DNA of 64,000 bases, from contig CANNHN010000007.1 in assembly GCA_947504725.1 (NCBI GenBank), positions 62,001-126,000 of the forward strand, given 5' to 3'. This DNA is from Bacteroidota bacterium. Lineage in GTDB: Bacteria; Bacteroidota; Bacteroidia; 2-12-FULL-35-15. Of this stretch, positions 43,162 through 51,905 are shown one piece after another. The notes below the pieces were generated by a model, which saw only the letters and a program-made list of their open reading frames with translations, was not told the DNA's origin and did no database searches. A program made the position numbers and the translations under genes. The first letter of the stretch is position 1. Every line of letters begins with the position of its first letter.

Positions 43162-44514
43162 ATGGCAATTTTATACGTCTTACTACGACCATTCGTTTAT
43201 GTTAGTCTAAATACCTATTATCGAATAGATAAAAAAGGTCTCGATAAAATTCCACACAATCAACCTTTCATTCTTGCTCCCAATCATTCCAATGGATTTG
43301 TTGATCCCGTTATTATTCCTGTGTTTATCAGTCAAAAAGTGAGATTTTTTGCTAGAGGTGATGTATTCAAAGGGAAAGTAGCAAAATGGATTTTAAACCA
43401 AATGAATGCTAGTCCGATGTATCGTATGCAAGAAGGATTTGCGGAAATAAAAAAGAATGACAAGTCTTTTGAAGAATGCAGAACATTGTTGACTTCCAAT
43501 AAAGGGATTTTGATTTTTCCAGAAGGTTTATGTGTTCAACAACGAAGAGTACAATCTCTTAAGAAAGGATTATCGCGAATTGCTTTTCAAACATTTGAAT
43601 CTACAAATTATTCGAAAGATATTTTAGTGATTCCTGTTGGTCTTAACTATCAGGCTGCACCAAGATTCAGAAGTAAAGTTTTTATTGATGTTGGTAACCC
43701 AATATCAATTAAAGATTATGAAGAAAAATATAAGTTGGATAAAGTACGAACGATAAACGATTTTACTAAACAGTTAGAAGAAAAGCTAAAGGACAATGTA
43801 TATCACATTGTAAATCCTGATAATGATACTTTAGTTGCCAATATCGAAGAAGTATACACACATCAATTATTAAAAGACAAAGGACTTAATTCTAGTAAAT
43901 TGAATCATCAGTCACTCGCTAGCAAAGAAATAATTGATATTGTTAATGTGCTGGATGTTAGCAGCCCTGAGCTAATTGCTGATTTGAAAATAAAGCTTGA
44001 TTCATATTTCAAGCTTTTAAATTCGAATCAACTTCGTGATCATTTATTAAGAGAAGAGAGTATTAATAAAATGAATTTTGGAACCTTCTTTTTAGAATAT
44101 CTAATTATCTATTTAGGAATGCCAATTTATTTTATTGGTTTGATTTTAAATTTTCCTCCATATTATATTGCTAGAGAGTTTGCGAATAAAAAAGTCAGAA
44201 AGAATGAATTTTATGCATCTTTTAGAGCAAACTTGTCGTTGATCTTTTGGTCTTTCTATTTTGTAATCCAACTCTTAATTGTCGATCTTGTGTTCAGAAA
44301 CTGGTTACTGCTAGGTCTTTTTTCTTTAACTGTAATTGTTTCGGGAATTTTTGTAATCAAATATTATTCAGGTATGAAAAAAATATTTGGTCGTTGGAAA
44401 TTACTTCGCATGGTACGTAAAGATAAAAAGACAGTAGAAAAGTTAATGAATCAACGAAATGAAGTCCTCTCAGCATTGGGACATGGTAAAGAAACGTATT
44501 TATCGTATAAGTAA
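43162..44514 (+). CDS. 1-acylglycerol-3-phosphate acyltransferase-like (PlsC) protein
   Basis: The 450-residue protein has an N-terminal PlsC domain: ILAPNHSNGFVDPVIIP carries the HX4D catalytic motif and ILIFPEGLCVQQRRVQSLKKG the phosphate-binding FPEG motif. The C-terminal half has two or three hydrophobic helices (residues about 315-345 and 355-405). It probably acylates lysophosphatidate at the inner membrane. The long C-terminal membrane part is unusual for minimal PlsC but common in larger Bacteroidota forms. It is 7 bp after pyrC. Confidence 0.85.
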   Translation: MAILYVLLRPFVYVSLNTYYRIDKKGLDKIPHNQPFILAPNHSNGFVDPVIIPVFISQKVRFFARGDVFKGKVAKWILNQMNASPMYRMQEGFAEIKKNDKSFEECRTLLTSNKGILIFPEGLCVQQRRVQSLKKGLSRIAFQTFESTNYSKDILVIPVGLNYQAAPRFRSKVFIDVGNPISIKDYEEKYKLDKVRTINDFTKQLEEKLKDNVYHIVNPDNDTLVANIEEVYTHQLLKDKGLNSSKLNHQSLASKEIIDIVNVLDVSSPELIADLKIKLDSYFKLLNSNQLRDHLLREESINKMNFGTFFLEYLIIYLGMPIYFIGLILNFPPYYIAREFANKKVRKNEFYASFRANLSLIFWSFYFVIQLLIVDLVFRNWLLLGLFSLTVIVSGIFVIKYYSGMKKIFGRWKLLRMVRKDKKTVEKLMNQRNEVLSALGHGKETYLSYK

Positions 44515-44517
44515 AAA

Positions 44518-44895
44518 TTAATTTCCGTACGGAGAGAATAGAAAATCTACTTCCGTATCTAAATCGTAGAGCATTACAAAGCTTTTTGATTCTTTTATAC
44601 AAAAGGGCTCTATGAGTTGAATCATATTCTTATATCCATCTATAGTTAAATCACAAAAAAATGTTTGTTTGTCCATTGTTAAAATCCCTTCATCTGTTTC
44701 AGAGATGTGGAGGATTAACTTGCAATTGATGTGCTCAATAAAGTCGAGTGTCAGTAAGTCGAGTGAGGAATTATTATTTATTAAATTTATTTGTATAGCT
44801 TCTTTAAATTTTATGGCTTCCGCTTTGTCAAAGTTGTAGAGGCGAATCACATGATCTCCATATTCATTAATTTCATCAAGAAATTCTAATTTCAT
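44518..44895 (-). CDS. Hypothetical protein, 125 aa, last gene of the radical SAM operon
   Basis: The small soluble protein has no signal peptide or membrane segment and no motif I recognise; it is acidic (DETDEGILTMDKQTF-like segments, DLDTEVDFLFSPYGN end). It begins 4 bp after the diiron gene's stop, so it is translated from the same leftward message. The two stop codons of this gene and plsC are 4 bp apart, convergent. Confidence 0.65.
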   Translation of the reverse strand: MKLEFLDEINEYGDHVIRLYNFDKAEAIKFKEAIQINLINNNSSLDLLTLDFIEHINCKLILHISETDEGILTMDKQTFFCDLTIDGYKNMIQLIEPFCIKESKSFVMLYDLDTEVDFLFSPYGN

Positions 44896-44899
44896 ATTT

Positions 44900-45463
44900 T
44901 TATTTTTTGCAGTATTTTGCTGATTCTTCTATTGAATACTTTTTTTCTAAATCTATGTCGTTAAATCCTTTCTTTTTCCCCCAAGAGAATAACCATTCAA
45001 AAAATGGTAGCATCTTGTTCGTTTTGATTTGTTCTAAAAAGTAGACTTCATGTTCTTTTTCCTTAATGCCCATTTCGTATAGTACTTTGTCGTGTTCTTT
45101 TATACCCAATGAATGAAACATGTGCATCATTCTGAAGTATTCACAAACGTTTCCACTTTCTAGTCGTCCAGCAAAATAGAACGGCATAAACCAACCAATG
45201 ATATAACAGCTTGCAGAAATAATCCTTCCGATCACGTGAAATCGAAATTCATAATATTTTGAAACAGGAATATCGTATTTCTGCATAATTTGTAATACTT
45301 CTTGTCTATGATTCCATTCATCCAATTCAATTTGTCGGATAGCCATTTTTTCTTCTGGATTTTTAACAGCACCCGCATGGCCAATATAAGCAAAAGCAGC
45401 AGCCTTTTCGGCTGAATAAGCCATCTTTAGAAGGTCGACAAGTTCAGGTTGGTTGAGTTTCAT
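44900..45463 (-). CDS. Ferritin-like diiron protein (Coq7/MiaE-like)
   Basis: The 187-residue protein has two Glu-containing helix pairs: AEKAAAFAYIGHAG with ELDEWNHRQEV (ExxH), and EYFRMMHMFHSLGIKEHD with GIKEKEHEVYFLE (ExxH). These give the four carboxylate and two His ligands of a diiron site. A hydrophobic helix (IISASCYIIGWFMPFYF) suggests membrane contact, as in Coq7-type hydroxylases. The substrate is unknown. The gene overlaps the B12-radical SAM gene by 4 bp (ATGA), so the two proteins are coupled. Confidence 0.75.
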   Translation of the reverse strand: MKLNQPELVDLLKMAYSAEKAAAFAYIGHAGAVKNPEEKMAIRQIELDEWNHRQEVLQIMQKYDIPVSKYYEFRFHVIGRIISASCYIIGWFMPFYFAGRLESGNVCEYFRMMHMFHSLGIKEHDKVLYEMGIKEKEHEVYFLEQIKTNKMLPFFEWLFSWGKKKGFNDIDLEKKYSIEESAKYCKK

Positions 45464-47130
45464 GTGTTATTTTTTATTTCCATGATTTCATGTATCACTT
45501 CTGATTTATTTACTCCATCATATTGAATTATGATGTTTGTATTCTGCTTTTCAATTGTATTTGTTTCATTAAAAACTCGATAATCAAAACTTACTGGGAT
45601 GATGATGTATCTGTATTTGTGATGATTCAAGTTGTGCTCAGCGATTAATTTGCTTTTTTTAGAGCGTTCAATTTCGTCAATATACAGGTTTTGTGGTTTT
45701 ACCTTGTGGTGCAAGTAGTAATCGATGGTGATGAGTTCTTTTAAAATTAGATCATCCGAATAAGCAATAGTAACAAATTCGTGAAGGATATCATAGATGT
45801 CGTTTAATGAGAACTTATGAAAATCTCTTTTTGTTTCAAAATGCAATCCTAATCCTAATAAGAAATCAAAAATGGAATAATTAGCAGTTACATACTTTAA
45901 AGTATGTGGAGCTCTTTTTTTATTCCAATATACTTCAAGGGAATGCTCTACAACTGTTATCTTATGTAGTTCTTCCTTACTCAAGTATTTGCTTTCAATT
46001 ATCTGGTAGGGCGGATTCGGGTCAAATTTAAAACCATGTTGCTCATACTTGTTTCTGAGTGGTGTGCCTTTCAAAAATTTCAAGAATCCCAATTGTAATT
46101 CAGGAGCATATAGTTTAAATACTTCTTCAAAACTATATTTTATATCATCCCAATAATCTAATGCTAGACCAACAATCAAATCAAGGTGCATTTCAATTTT
46201 GTGATCTAATTGTTGAATGATACCTTTTGTTTTTTCGAAATTTTGTTTTCTGCTGACTTCCAAATTTGCTTTTTGATTCACAGTTTGTATCCCGATTTCA
46301 AATCGAAATAATCCTTTAGGAACGTGTTCATCAATGAATTTAATAATATCAGGATGTACAATGTCAGCTGTGATTTCAAATTGAAATACATTTCCGGGTT
46401 GGTGATGTTCTAAAATGAATTTGAAAATATCAATCGTGAAATCTTTTTTGATGTTGAATGTGCGATCTAGAAACTTGATGGTTCTGCCATGCTGCATTAA
46501 ATACAATAAGTTTGACTTTATGTTTTCTATAGGCAGATAACGAACTTTATTATCTAAACTCGCTAAACAAAATTCACATTTGTACGGACAGCCTCGTGAT
46601 GTTTCGATATAACAAACTTTGTTATATAATTCTTCCGTATTGTCATTAATATAGGGGTTGATATTCTCAAACTGTTTAAGATCAAACATTGGAGGTGCTG
46701 GATTTTCGATAGCATTTCCTGTTTTTTTCCAGACTAATCCCGGGACAGTTTCTACGTTTGGAAATTGTGAAATAAATTCCGTAAAAGGGATTTCCCCTTC
46801 ACCAACAATGATGTAATCGATTTCAGGAAGTGCAATGATGTTTTCCCATTCGTAGCTCACCTCTGGTCCACCCAATAATATTTTACAGTTAGGGTTTCGC
46901 TGTTTGATTTTTTTTGCAACTTCTAGTGTGGGTGTAATGTTCCAGATGTAGCAGCTGAATGCTACAACTTCATACTTGCTACAGTAGTCGGCTATTTCAT
47001 CTTTGTCTTCTTTAATGGTAAATTCTTTCCAGCTAAGCCCTTTATTCTCTTTGTTCAATTCGTATAACAAACGAATTGCAAGATTCATATGAATGTATTT
47101 AGCGTTAAGGGTTGTTAGTAGAATTTGCAT
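45460..47130 (-). CDS. B12-binding-domain radical SAM protein (DUF4080 type)
   Basis: The 556-residue protein has an N-terminal cobalamin-binding-like domain (LGGPEVSYEWENI, VGEGEIPFTEFI) and a radical SAM domain with SRGCPYKCEFCLAS (CxxxCxxC) near residue 180. A long C-terminal part carries the DUF4080-type region. Such enzymes use a 4Fe-4S cluster and S-adenosylmethionine, often with cobalamin, for methyl transfer or C-C chemistry. The product is unknown. It leads an operon with a diiron protein and a small acidic protein. Confidence 0.82.
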   Translation of the reverse strand: MQILLTTLNAKYIHMNLAIRLLYELNKENKGLSWKEFTIKEDKDEIADYCSKYEVVAFSCYIWNITPTLEVAKKIKQRNPNCKILLGGPEVSYEWENIIALPEIDYIIVGEGEIPFTEFISQFPNVETVPGLVWKKTGNAIENPAPPMFDLKQFENINPYINDNTEELYNKVCYIETSRGCPYKCEFCLASLDNKVRYLPIENIKSNLLYLMQHGRTIKFLDRTFNIKKDFTIDIFKFILEHHQPGNVFQFEITADIVHPDIIKFIDEHVPKGLFRFEIGIQTVNQKANLEVSRKQNFEKTKGIIQQLDHKIEMHLDLIVGLALDYWDDIKYSFEEVFKLYAPELQLGFLKFLKGTPLRNKYEQHGFKFDPNPPYQIIESKYLSKEELHKITVVEHSLEVYWNKKRAPHTLKYVTANYSIFDFLLGLGLHFETKRDFHKFSLNDIYDILHEFVTIAYSDDLILKELITIDYYLHHKVKPQNLYIDEIERSKKSKLIAEHNLNHHKYRYIIIPVSFDYRVFNETNTIEKQNTNIIIQYDGVNKSEVIHEIMEIKNNT

Positions 47131-47140
47131 TTATAATTTT

Positions 47141-48202
47141 TTAACCCTTAACACGATTAAATTTTAAAGCTTTCAGCATCCAATCTGGTAAGGGTTTTGA
47201 AGCATCACGTTTTCGTAGATCTAAATACCAACCTAATTTTTTCATAATTGGAATTTTTTTAGTCTGAACAAATTCTATCAATGCTCCGTCAGGATCTTCG
47301 ATATAACTAAAATGACCTGCTGCTTCTCCCATATCAAAATTTTCGCCACCATCAATTGTGAATGGATGTCCTTTATCAGCACAAAGTTGTTTCATTGCTT
47401 TCTGATCGCTGATGTCGAAACACAAATGGATGAATCCTTGGTCGCCCCATAGACGATTCTCAAATATTTTTTTAGGTGTGCGTTCTAATGTTTTTACCAA
47501 TTCAATTTCACTTGCACCTAATAGTTTGGAAAAAGCTCCAACACGGGGTTTGCTATGTTTTAACAATACACGGTGAACTTTATGCGTACCACTTGGAAAA
47601 GTTTTTAAATCATCAAATGTTCCTTGCTTGTCGTATATAACTGTATCATATCCTAAGATATCAGCATAGAATTTTTTAGATTTTTCTATATCACTTACGC
47701 CAATTATCATTCCTGATGGACCGCCCGTCAATTGCATCCCTTTCCCAAACCAAGAATCACTTTTTACAACTTGGAAAAGATTATTCCATGGATCGCGTAA
47801 ATAAAAAGTATCGTTTCCGTTTGGGTCTTTTACAATTTCGGAAATAAGATTTACATTTTTTGATTTCAGAAATTCATAGGAGCCTTTTACATCGCTGGTT
47901 TTCATTTTAGCACAGTAAAATCCTAAATCGCCTAATTGTATTTCAAAAGAACATGGTTCAGGTTTACGACTTGTGTATTGCCAGATTTCAAATCCACCGC
48001 CACCTTTCAGGTTGATAGCTAAAATAGCATGGCGCATATGTGGTTTTCCTCCAGTGTATGGCAACATTAAATTTGCTTCGGCAGCTTCTTCAAAGATGGG
48101 AATATCCATTCCAAAATGTTTTGCATACCATTTAAAAGCTTCATGCACATTTGGAATTCCAACGCCTACTTGTTGAATTCCTGCTATTGTTACTCTACTC
48201 AT
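47141..48202 (-). CDS. Two-domain VOC/glyoxalase-fold protein
   Basis: The 353-residue protein contains two vicinal-oxygen-chelate domains. The first covers about residues 1-140 (QVGVGIPNVHEAFKWYAKHFG, FYLRDPWNNLFQV), and the second begins near residue 160 (IGVSDIEKSKKFYADILGYD, IEDPDGALIEFVQTK). Metal-binding His/Glu positions are partly visible (RVLLKHS, FIHLCFDI). Lactoylglutathione lyase is a frequent label, but a ring-cleavage or fosfomycin-type function is equally possible. It is 10 bp upstream of the B12-radical SAM gene in the same direction. Confidence 0.75.
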   Translation of the reverse strand: MSRVTIAGIQQVGVGIPNVHEAFKWYAKHFGMDIPIFEEAAEANLMLPYTGGKPHMRHAILAINLKGGGGFEIWQYTSRKPEPCSFEIQLGDLGFYCAKMKTSDVKGSYEFLKSKNVNLISEIVKDPNGNDTFYLRDPWNNLFQVVKSDSWFGKGMQLTGGPSGMIIGVSDIEKSKKFYADILGYDTVIYDKQGTFDDLKTFPSGTHKVHRVLLKHSKPRVGAFSKLLGASEIELVKTLERTPKKIFENRLWGDQGFIHLCFDISDQKAMKQLCADKGHPFTIDGGENFDMGEAAGHFSYIEDPDGALIEFVQTKKIPIMKKLGWYLDLRKRDASKPLPDWMLKALKFNRVKG

Positions 48203-48253
48203 AATTTATTTGTTTTTCATTATTCATCAGCAAATTATCACATCAGCACATTG

Positions 48254-49051
48254 CTATTCTGGTTTCTGTTTTCGTATTAATCGTGTAAATAAATTCGGAA
48301 AAAAGCGTTTTACCCAAATGGCTCTTAACTCTTTTCCTCCTATAAATATTTCGTACTTATTGTTTTTTACGCCTTTTAAAACTTGTCTCGCACATTCTTC
48401 TGCACTTAAGCCTTTTTCTTGACTTTCGTCCATTTTATTATGTTTTCCGCCATCGCTAGTAATTGCATTGATAGAAATATCTGTTTTAATCTTCCCAGGA
48501 CAAACAAGTAAGACTTTTACATTATCATTAAAAACTTCCATTCGTAAAGCTTCAAAAAAACCATGCAATGCATGTTTAGAAGCAGCATAGGCTGAACGAT
48601 AGAAGAATCCAAATTTCCCAGCGATGCTACTCATTATAATTATATGTCCGCTTTTTTGTTTGATCATATATGGGAGAACACTTTTTGTTAGCGCAATTGT
48701 TCCAAAAAAGTTTGTTTCCATTATTTTTCTGTCGATTTCCAATGGTGTTTCTAAGGTAAGTGAACGCTGACTCATACCACCATTGTTTACAAGGATATCA
48801 ATACGGCCAAATTTATCGATAACAGTTTTTGTTAACTCATTTGTTGTAGAAGTATCAGATAAGTCAAGTGGAAGAATTAAAACATCAGAATCGGGGAGAT
48901 TTAAAGATTTTTGTACACGGTTTAATTCATCCACTCTTCGGGAAGAAAGTACAATTTTTGCTCCTTCAGATGCAAACGCCTTTGCCAATGCTTCTCCAAT
49001 ACCAGAAGAGGCTCCGGTAATCCAAACGATCTTGTTTTTATGGTAACTCAT
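48254..49051 (-). CDS. Short-chain dehydrogenase/reductase
   Basis: The 265-residue classical SDR has cofactor motif TGASSGIGEALAKAFA at residues 12-27, NNGGMSQRS, and the catalytic Ser (MSSIAGK), Tyr and Lys (YAASKHALHGF). It also has PGKIKTDIS, typical of DHRS7-like lipid or steroid-type SDRs. It uses NAD(P)H on an unknown hydroxy/keto substrate. The C-terminus is basic (RFFPNLFTRLIRKQKPE) and may touch the membrane. Confidence 0.88.
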   Translation of the reverse strand: MSYHKNKIVWITGASSGIGEALAKAFASEGAKIVLSSRRVDELNRVQKSLNLPDSDVLILPLDLSDTSTTNELTKTVIDKFGRIDILVNNGGMSQRSLTLETPLEIDRKIMETNFFGTIALTKSVLPYMIKQKSGHIIIMSSIAGKFGFFYRSAYAASKHALHGFFEALRMEVFNDNVKVLLVCPGKIKTDISINAITSDGGKHNKMDESQEKGLSAEECARQVLKGVKNNKYEIFIGGKELRAIWVKRFFPNLFTRLIRKQKPE

Positions 49052-49163
49052 TCTTTACAAAAATAGCGTAATTTTTGTATTAAATTTGCGTAATTTTAAA
49101 CAATAATCGAATAGGTTAGTCTTTATAATAAAGGCATTCATATTGAGTTTTAGTATGTAAGAA

Positions 49164-49520
49164 ATGAAAAAAATTATTCTTCTTTTTAGTGTTGTTTTGT
49201 TAGCATCTTGTTCTTCCATTGAGGACAGAGTTGCAATCCCAGATACTGTTTTGGCTCAAGAGAAGATGGCAGAAGTGCTTGTGGATATTCATTTGCTGGA
49301 GGCGTCACTAAATGTGAATGCCTTTAGTAGAGATCAGCAAATCATGAATAGTATTCATCCCGATTCGGATGTTCTGAAAAAAAACAACATTACAAAGGAG
49401 CAATATCAAACTAGTTTTACTTTTTATTCGCAAAATCCAATTCTTCTATCAGAGGTATATAAGCTTGTTTTGAACAATTTGAGTAAGATGCAAGCAGAAG
49501 TAATGACTAAAATCAAATAA
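49164..49520 (+). CDS. DUF4296 lipoprotein
   Basis: The 118-residue protein has a lipoprotein signal (MKKIILLFSVVLLASCSSI; lipobox LASC). It is followed by the DUF4296 core (VLAQEKMAEVLVDIHLLEASL, then ITKEQYQTSFTFYSQNPILLSEVY), a helical family seen only in Bacteroidota. The function is unknown. It stands alone between convergent and divergent genes. Confidence 0.82.
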   Translation: MKKIILLFSVVLLASCSSIEDRVAIPDTVLAQEKMAEVLVDIHLLEASLNVNAFSRDQQIMNSIHPDSDVLKKNNITKEQYQTSFTFYSQNPILLSEVYKLVLNNLSKMQAEVMTKIK

Positions 49521-49522
49521 TT

Positions 49523-49897
49523 TTAATATTCTCTTTTCTCGATTTGCATGCCAATTAGCTTCGCAATATGATTGGCTTCATCAACGCTTTCTCTGTCGTT
49601 TTTTTCATAGAACCATACAATATCTAGCTTTTTATTTTTTTGAATCACTGATTTACAGCTTTCCAAAAATATAATAAGAAGTTTATTGAAGATGGAGTTG
49701 CAATATTCTATTCTCAGCTCAATTGTTGTAATGTCTTTTGGTTTGGCAAGGTATAAGTCTAGCCAAGCATTTAAGGGTTTAAATAGCTGATAAATATCGT
49801 TGGAATAAGCCCTTCCTGTTAACCTTAAAACACCTGTAGTATGATTGAAATTAATCTCAGGTGTTTCTTTCGTTTTTTCAATAAGTAATACATCCAT
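49523..49897 (-). CDS. SiaC-family (DUF1987) regulatory phosphoprotein
   Basis: The 124-residue protein matches DUF1987: IEKTKETPEINFNHTTGVLRLTGRAYSND is the start, followed by the STAS-like core (LRIEYCNSIFNKLL). In the best-known system SiaC is phosphorylated by SiaB and dephosphorylated by the PP2C phosphatase SiaA to control diguanylate cyclase. No siaB is beside it; a SpoIIE-type phosphatase gene lies 12 kb away (61945-62871). Phosphorylatable Thr/Ser positions cannot be confirmed. Confidence 0.82.
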   Translation of the reverse strand: MDVLLIEKTKETPEINFNHTTGVLRLTGRAYSNDIYQLFKPLNAWLDLYLAKPKDITTIELRIEYCNSIFNKLLIIFLESCKSVIQKNKKLDIVWFYEKNDRESVDEANHIAKLIGMQIEKREY

Positions 49898-49949
49898 AAA
49901 TTCAATAATTAGAGTAGCAATGTTCTAATTATAAATGTACGAAAAATAA

Positions 49950-50987
49950 TTATCCTTTTTTCAATGTAAATGAAAAAACGGTGCCAGCCCCCTCGGTACT
50001 CATAACATTAATGGTTTGGTTGTGAGCCTCGATGATGTGTTTTACAATGGCTAAGCCTAATCCAGTGCCGCCTTGGTCGCGGGAACGACTTTTGTCAACC
50101 CTATAAAAACGTTCAAATAAACGAGGTAAATGTTCCTTTTCAATGCCAATTCCATTGTCGGCAACTTCAACCATTATGTTGTCACCAACATCATAAAATC
50201 GAATTTTTGTTTCACCATATTCCTTACCATATTTCACCGAATTCACAATTAAGTTTACAAGAACTTGGCGAATTCTAAACCTATCTGCGTAAACAAAAAT
50301 TGGTTTTGAATCTTCAGGAAGGGTAAGGATAATTCCTTTTGCAGTTGCTTTCATTTCTTGTGCATCTGCAACATCTTTGGCTAGTATAGAAATGTCGAAG
50401 CGTTCTGGTTCAATTTGTAACTCTCCTGTTTCCAGTTGAGAGATGGCTTCTAAGTCATCCACAATGGTAATCATGCGGTCAATACTTCTTTCTGCTCGCT
50501 CTAAGTAATTTCTATTAATCGATGGGTCTTCTAGTCCGCCATCCAATAATGTTAAAACGTATCCTTGTATATTAAAAATGGGCGTTTTTAGTTCGTGTGA
50601 TACATTTCCTAAAAACTCTTTACGATAAACTTCCAGTTTATGTAAACGCTCAATTTCATCTTTTCGATCTTCTGCCCAGCCACGGATTTCTATCTCGAGA
50701 TTTTCAATGCTGTTTTTAGAATAGAGTTCTTGATGATCTTTGATATCAGTTCCTGAACGATAATTTTTTACAGTATTTAATAAACGGTTGATTTTCTTTA
50801 AGATAAATGCATTTGTAAATAAAAGGAACAAAAGCGTAGAAGAAAGTGCTCCAATTAAACCACCTATCGCACCAATTTCTCTTATTCCGTAGTCACTAGG
50901 AAGACAAATATACATTAGGAAATAAATTAGCCCAGATATAAGAATGGCCGCAATTAGTAGTGCAATTTTGGGTGAAATTGATTTCAT
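49950..50987 (-). CDS. PhoR-like sensor histidine kinase
   Basis: The 345-residue kinase has two N-terminal transmembrane helices (ALLIAAILISGLIYFLMYICL and LIGALSSTLLFLLFTNAF) with a very short periplasmic loop between them. A linker, the HisKA phospho-acceptor (GNVSHELKTPIFNIQGY) and a HATPase_c domain (N-box NLIVNSVKYG, ADNGIGIE, GGTGLGLAIVKH) follow. It pairs with the response regulator 44 bp upstream. The absence of a sensing loop resembles PhoR-type phosphate control via a transporter. Confidence 0.9.
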   Translation of the reverse strand: MKSISPKIALLIAAILISGLIYFLMYICLPSDYGIREIGAIGGLIGALSSTLLFLLFTNAFILKKINRLLNTVKNYRSGTDIKDHQELYSKNSIENLEIEIRGWAEDRKDEIERLHKLEVYRKEFLGNVSHELKTPIFNIQGYVLTLLDGGLEDPSINRNYLERAERSIDRMITIVDDLEAISQLETGELQIEPERFDISILAKDVADAQEMKATAKGIILTLPEDSKPIFVYADRFRIRQVLVNLIVNSVKYGKEYGETKIRFYDVGDNIMVEVADNGIGIEKEHLPRLFERFYRVDKSRSRDQGGTGLGLAIVKHIIEAHNQTINVMSTEGAGTVFSFTLKKG

Positions 50988-51031
50988 TTAAACAAAGCAA
51001 TTTTGAAATGTCCTACAAGATAGTAAAAAAA

Positions 51032-51721
51032 TTAAAATTCGAACTTGTAGCCTATTCCTTTTACTGTTTTAATAAAATTCTCACCTAATTTTTCACGTAG
51101 TTTTCTTATGTGAACATCAATGGTTCTGTCTCCAACAATTACATCTCCGCCCCAAACTTTATCCAAGATAACGTCTCTAGTAAATACTTTCCCAGGTTTC
51201 GAAGCTAGTAATGCTAGTAATTCAAATTCTTTTTTAGGAAGGTTAATTTCTTTTCCATCTTGAATAATCAAATAGCGTTCTCTATCAATTTTAATTCCGC
51301 CCATATCTACTTTGTCAGTAGATTTATTTGAATCTGAACTTTCTCCACGTCTTAATAAAGCTTTTATTCTACTTATTAAAACTCTTGGTTTGATGGGCTT
51401 GTTGATATAATCATCAGCACCAACATCAAATCCCGCTATTTGTGAATAATCTTCGCTACGTGCAGTTAAAAATGCAATCATCACATCTTTTAATCCTGGA
51501 ATATCTCTTATTTCACGACAGGTTTCTATCCCATCCATATCTGGCATCATTACATCCAAAATTATTAATTGTGGATTTTCTTTTTTTGCCACAGTAACTG
51601 CTTCTTTGCCATTGTTGGCAGTGAATACATTGTATCCTTCTTTCTTAAGGTTATAGCTTAAGAATTCTAAGATATCTGGTTCATCGTCAACCAATAATAT
51701 TTTGTATTCATTATTATTCAT
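51032..51721 (-). CDS. OmpR/PhoB-family response regulator
   Basis: The 229-residue protein has a receiver domain with phospho-Asp in LIILDVMMPDMDG (near residue 55) and the Thr/Lys positions (LTARSED, INKPIKP). A C-terminal winged-helix DNA-binding domain follows (LPKKEFELLALLASKPGKVFTRDVILDKVWG, RTIDVHIRKLREKLG). It is the partner of the sensor kinase. A nearly identical phrase ILLIDDEPDILEFLSYN recurs in the stand-alone receiver at 57824. Confidence 0.93.
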   Translation of the reverse strand: MNNNEYKILLVDDEPDILEFLSYNLKKEGYNVFTANNGKEAVTVAKKENPQLIILDVMMPDMDGIETCREIRDIPGLKDVMIAFLTARSEDYSQIAGFDVGADDYINKPIKPRVLISRIKALLRRGESSDSNKSTDKVDMGGIKIDRERYLIIQDGKEINLPKKEFELLALLASKPGKVFTRDVILDKVWGGDVIVGDRTIDVHIRKLREKLGENFIKTVKGIGYKFEF

Positions 51722-51884
51722 GTTTTTTGTATTTTAATTCAGGGTAAAGTTCTCTTTTAGCTGTAATAGTGGTGTTAAATCCAAATTAATATAACATTAA
51801 CAAAGGGTAGGGTTTATTTCTTTTACTTAACACTATTTTAATTTTCGGTTAACGATATATTGACTTTCACTCAATTACTTTGTA

Positions 51885-51892
51885 GTCGAATT
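51885..51892 (+). promoter_or_regulatory. Candidate -7 element for the TonB-dependent receptor
   Basis: TTACTTTG has one mismatch to TAnnTTTG and lies 13 bp before the ATG at 51906. The 184-bp divergent region before it contains repeated TTAAC/TAACA words (51792-51802, TTAAC near 51834 and near 51849) that could be response-regulator sites. Confidence 0.4.
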
Positions 51893-51905
51893 AAATGAAT
51901 TTAAA

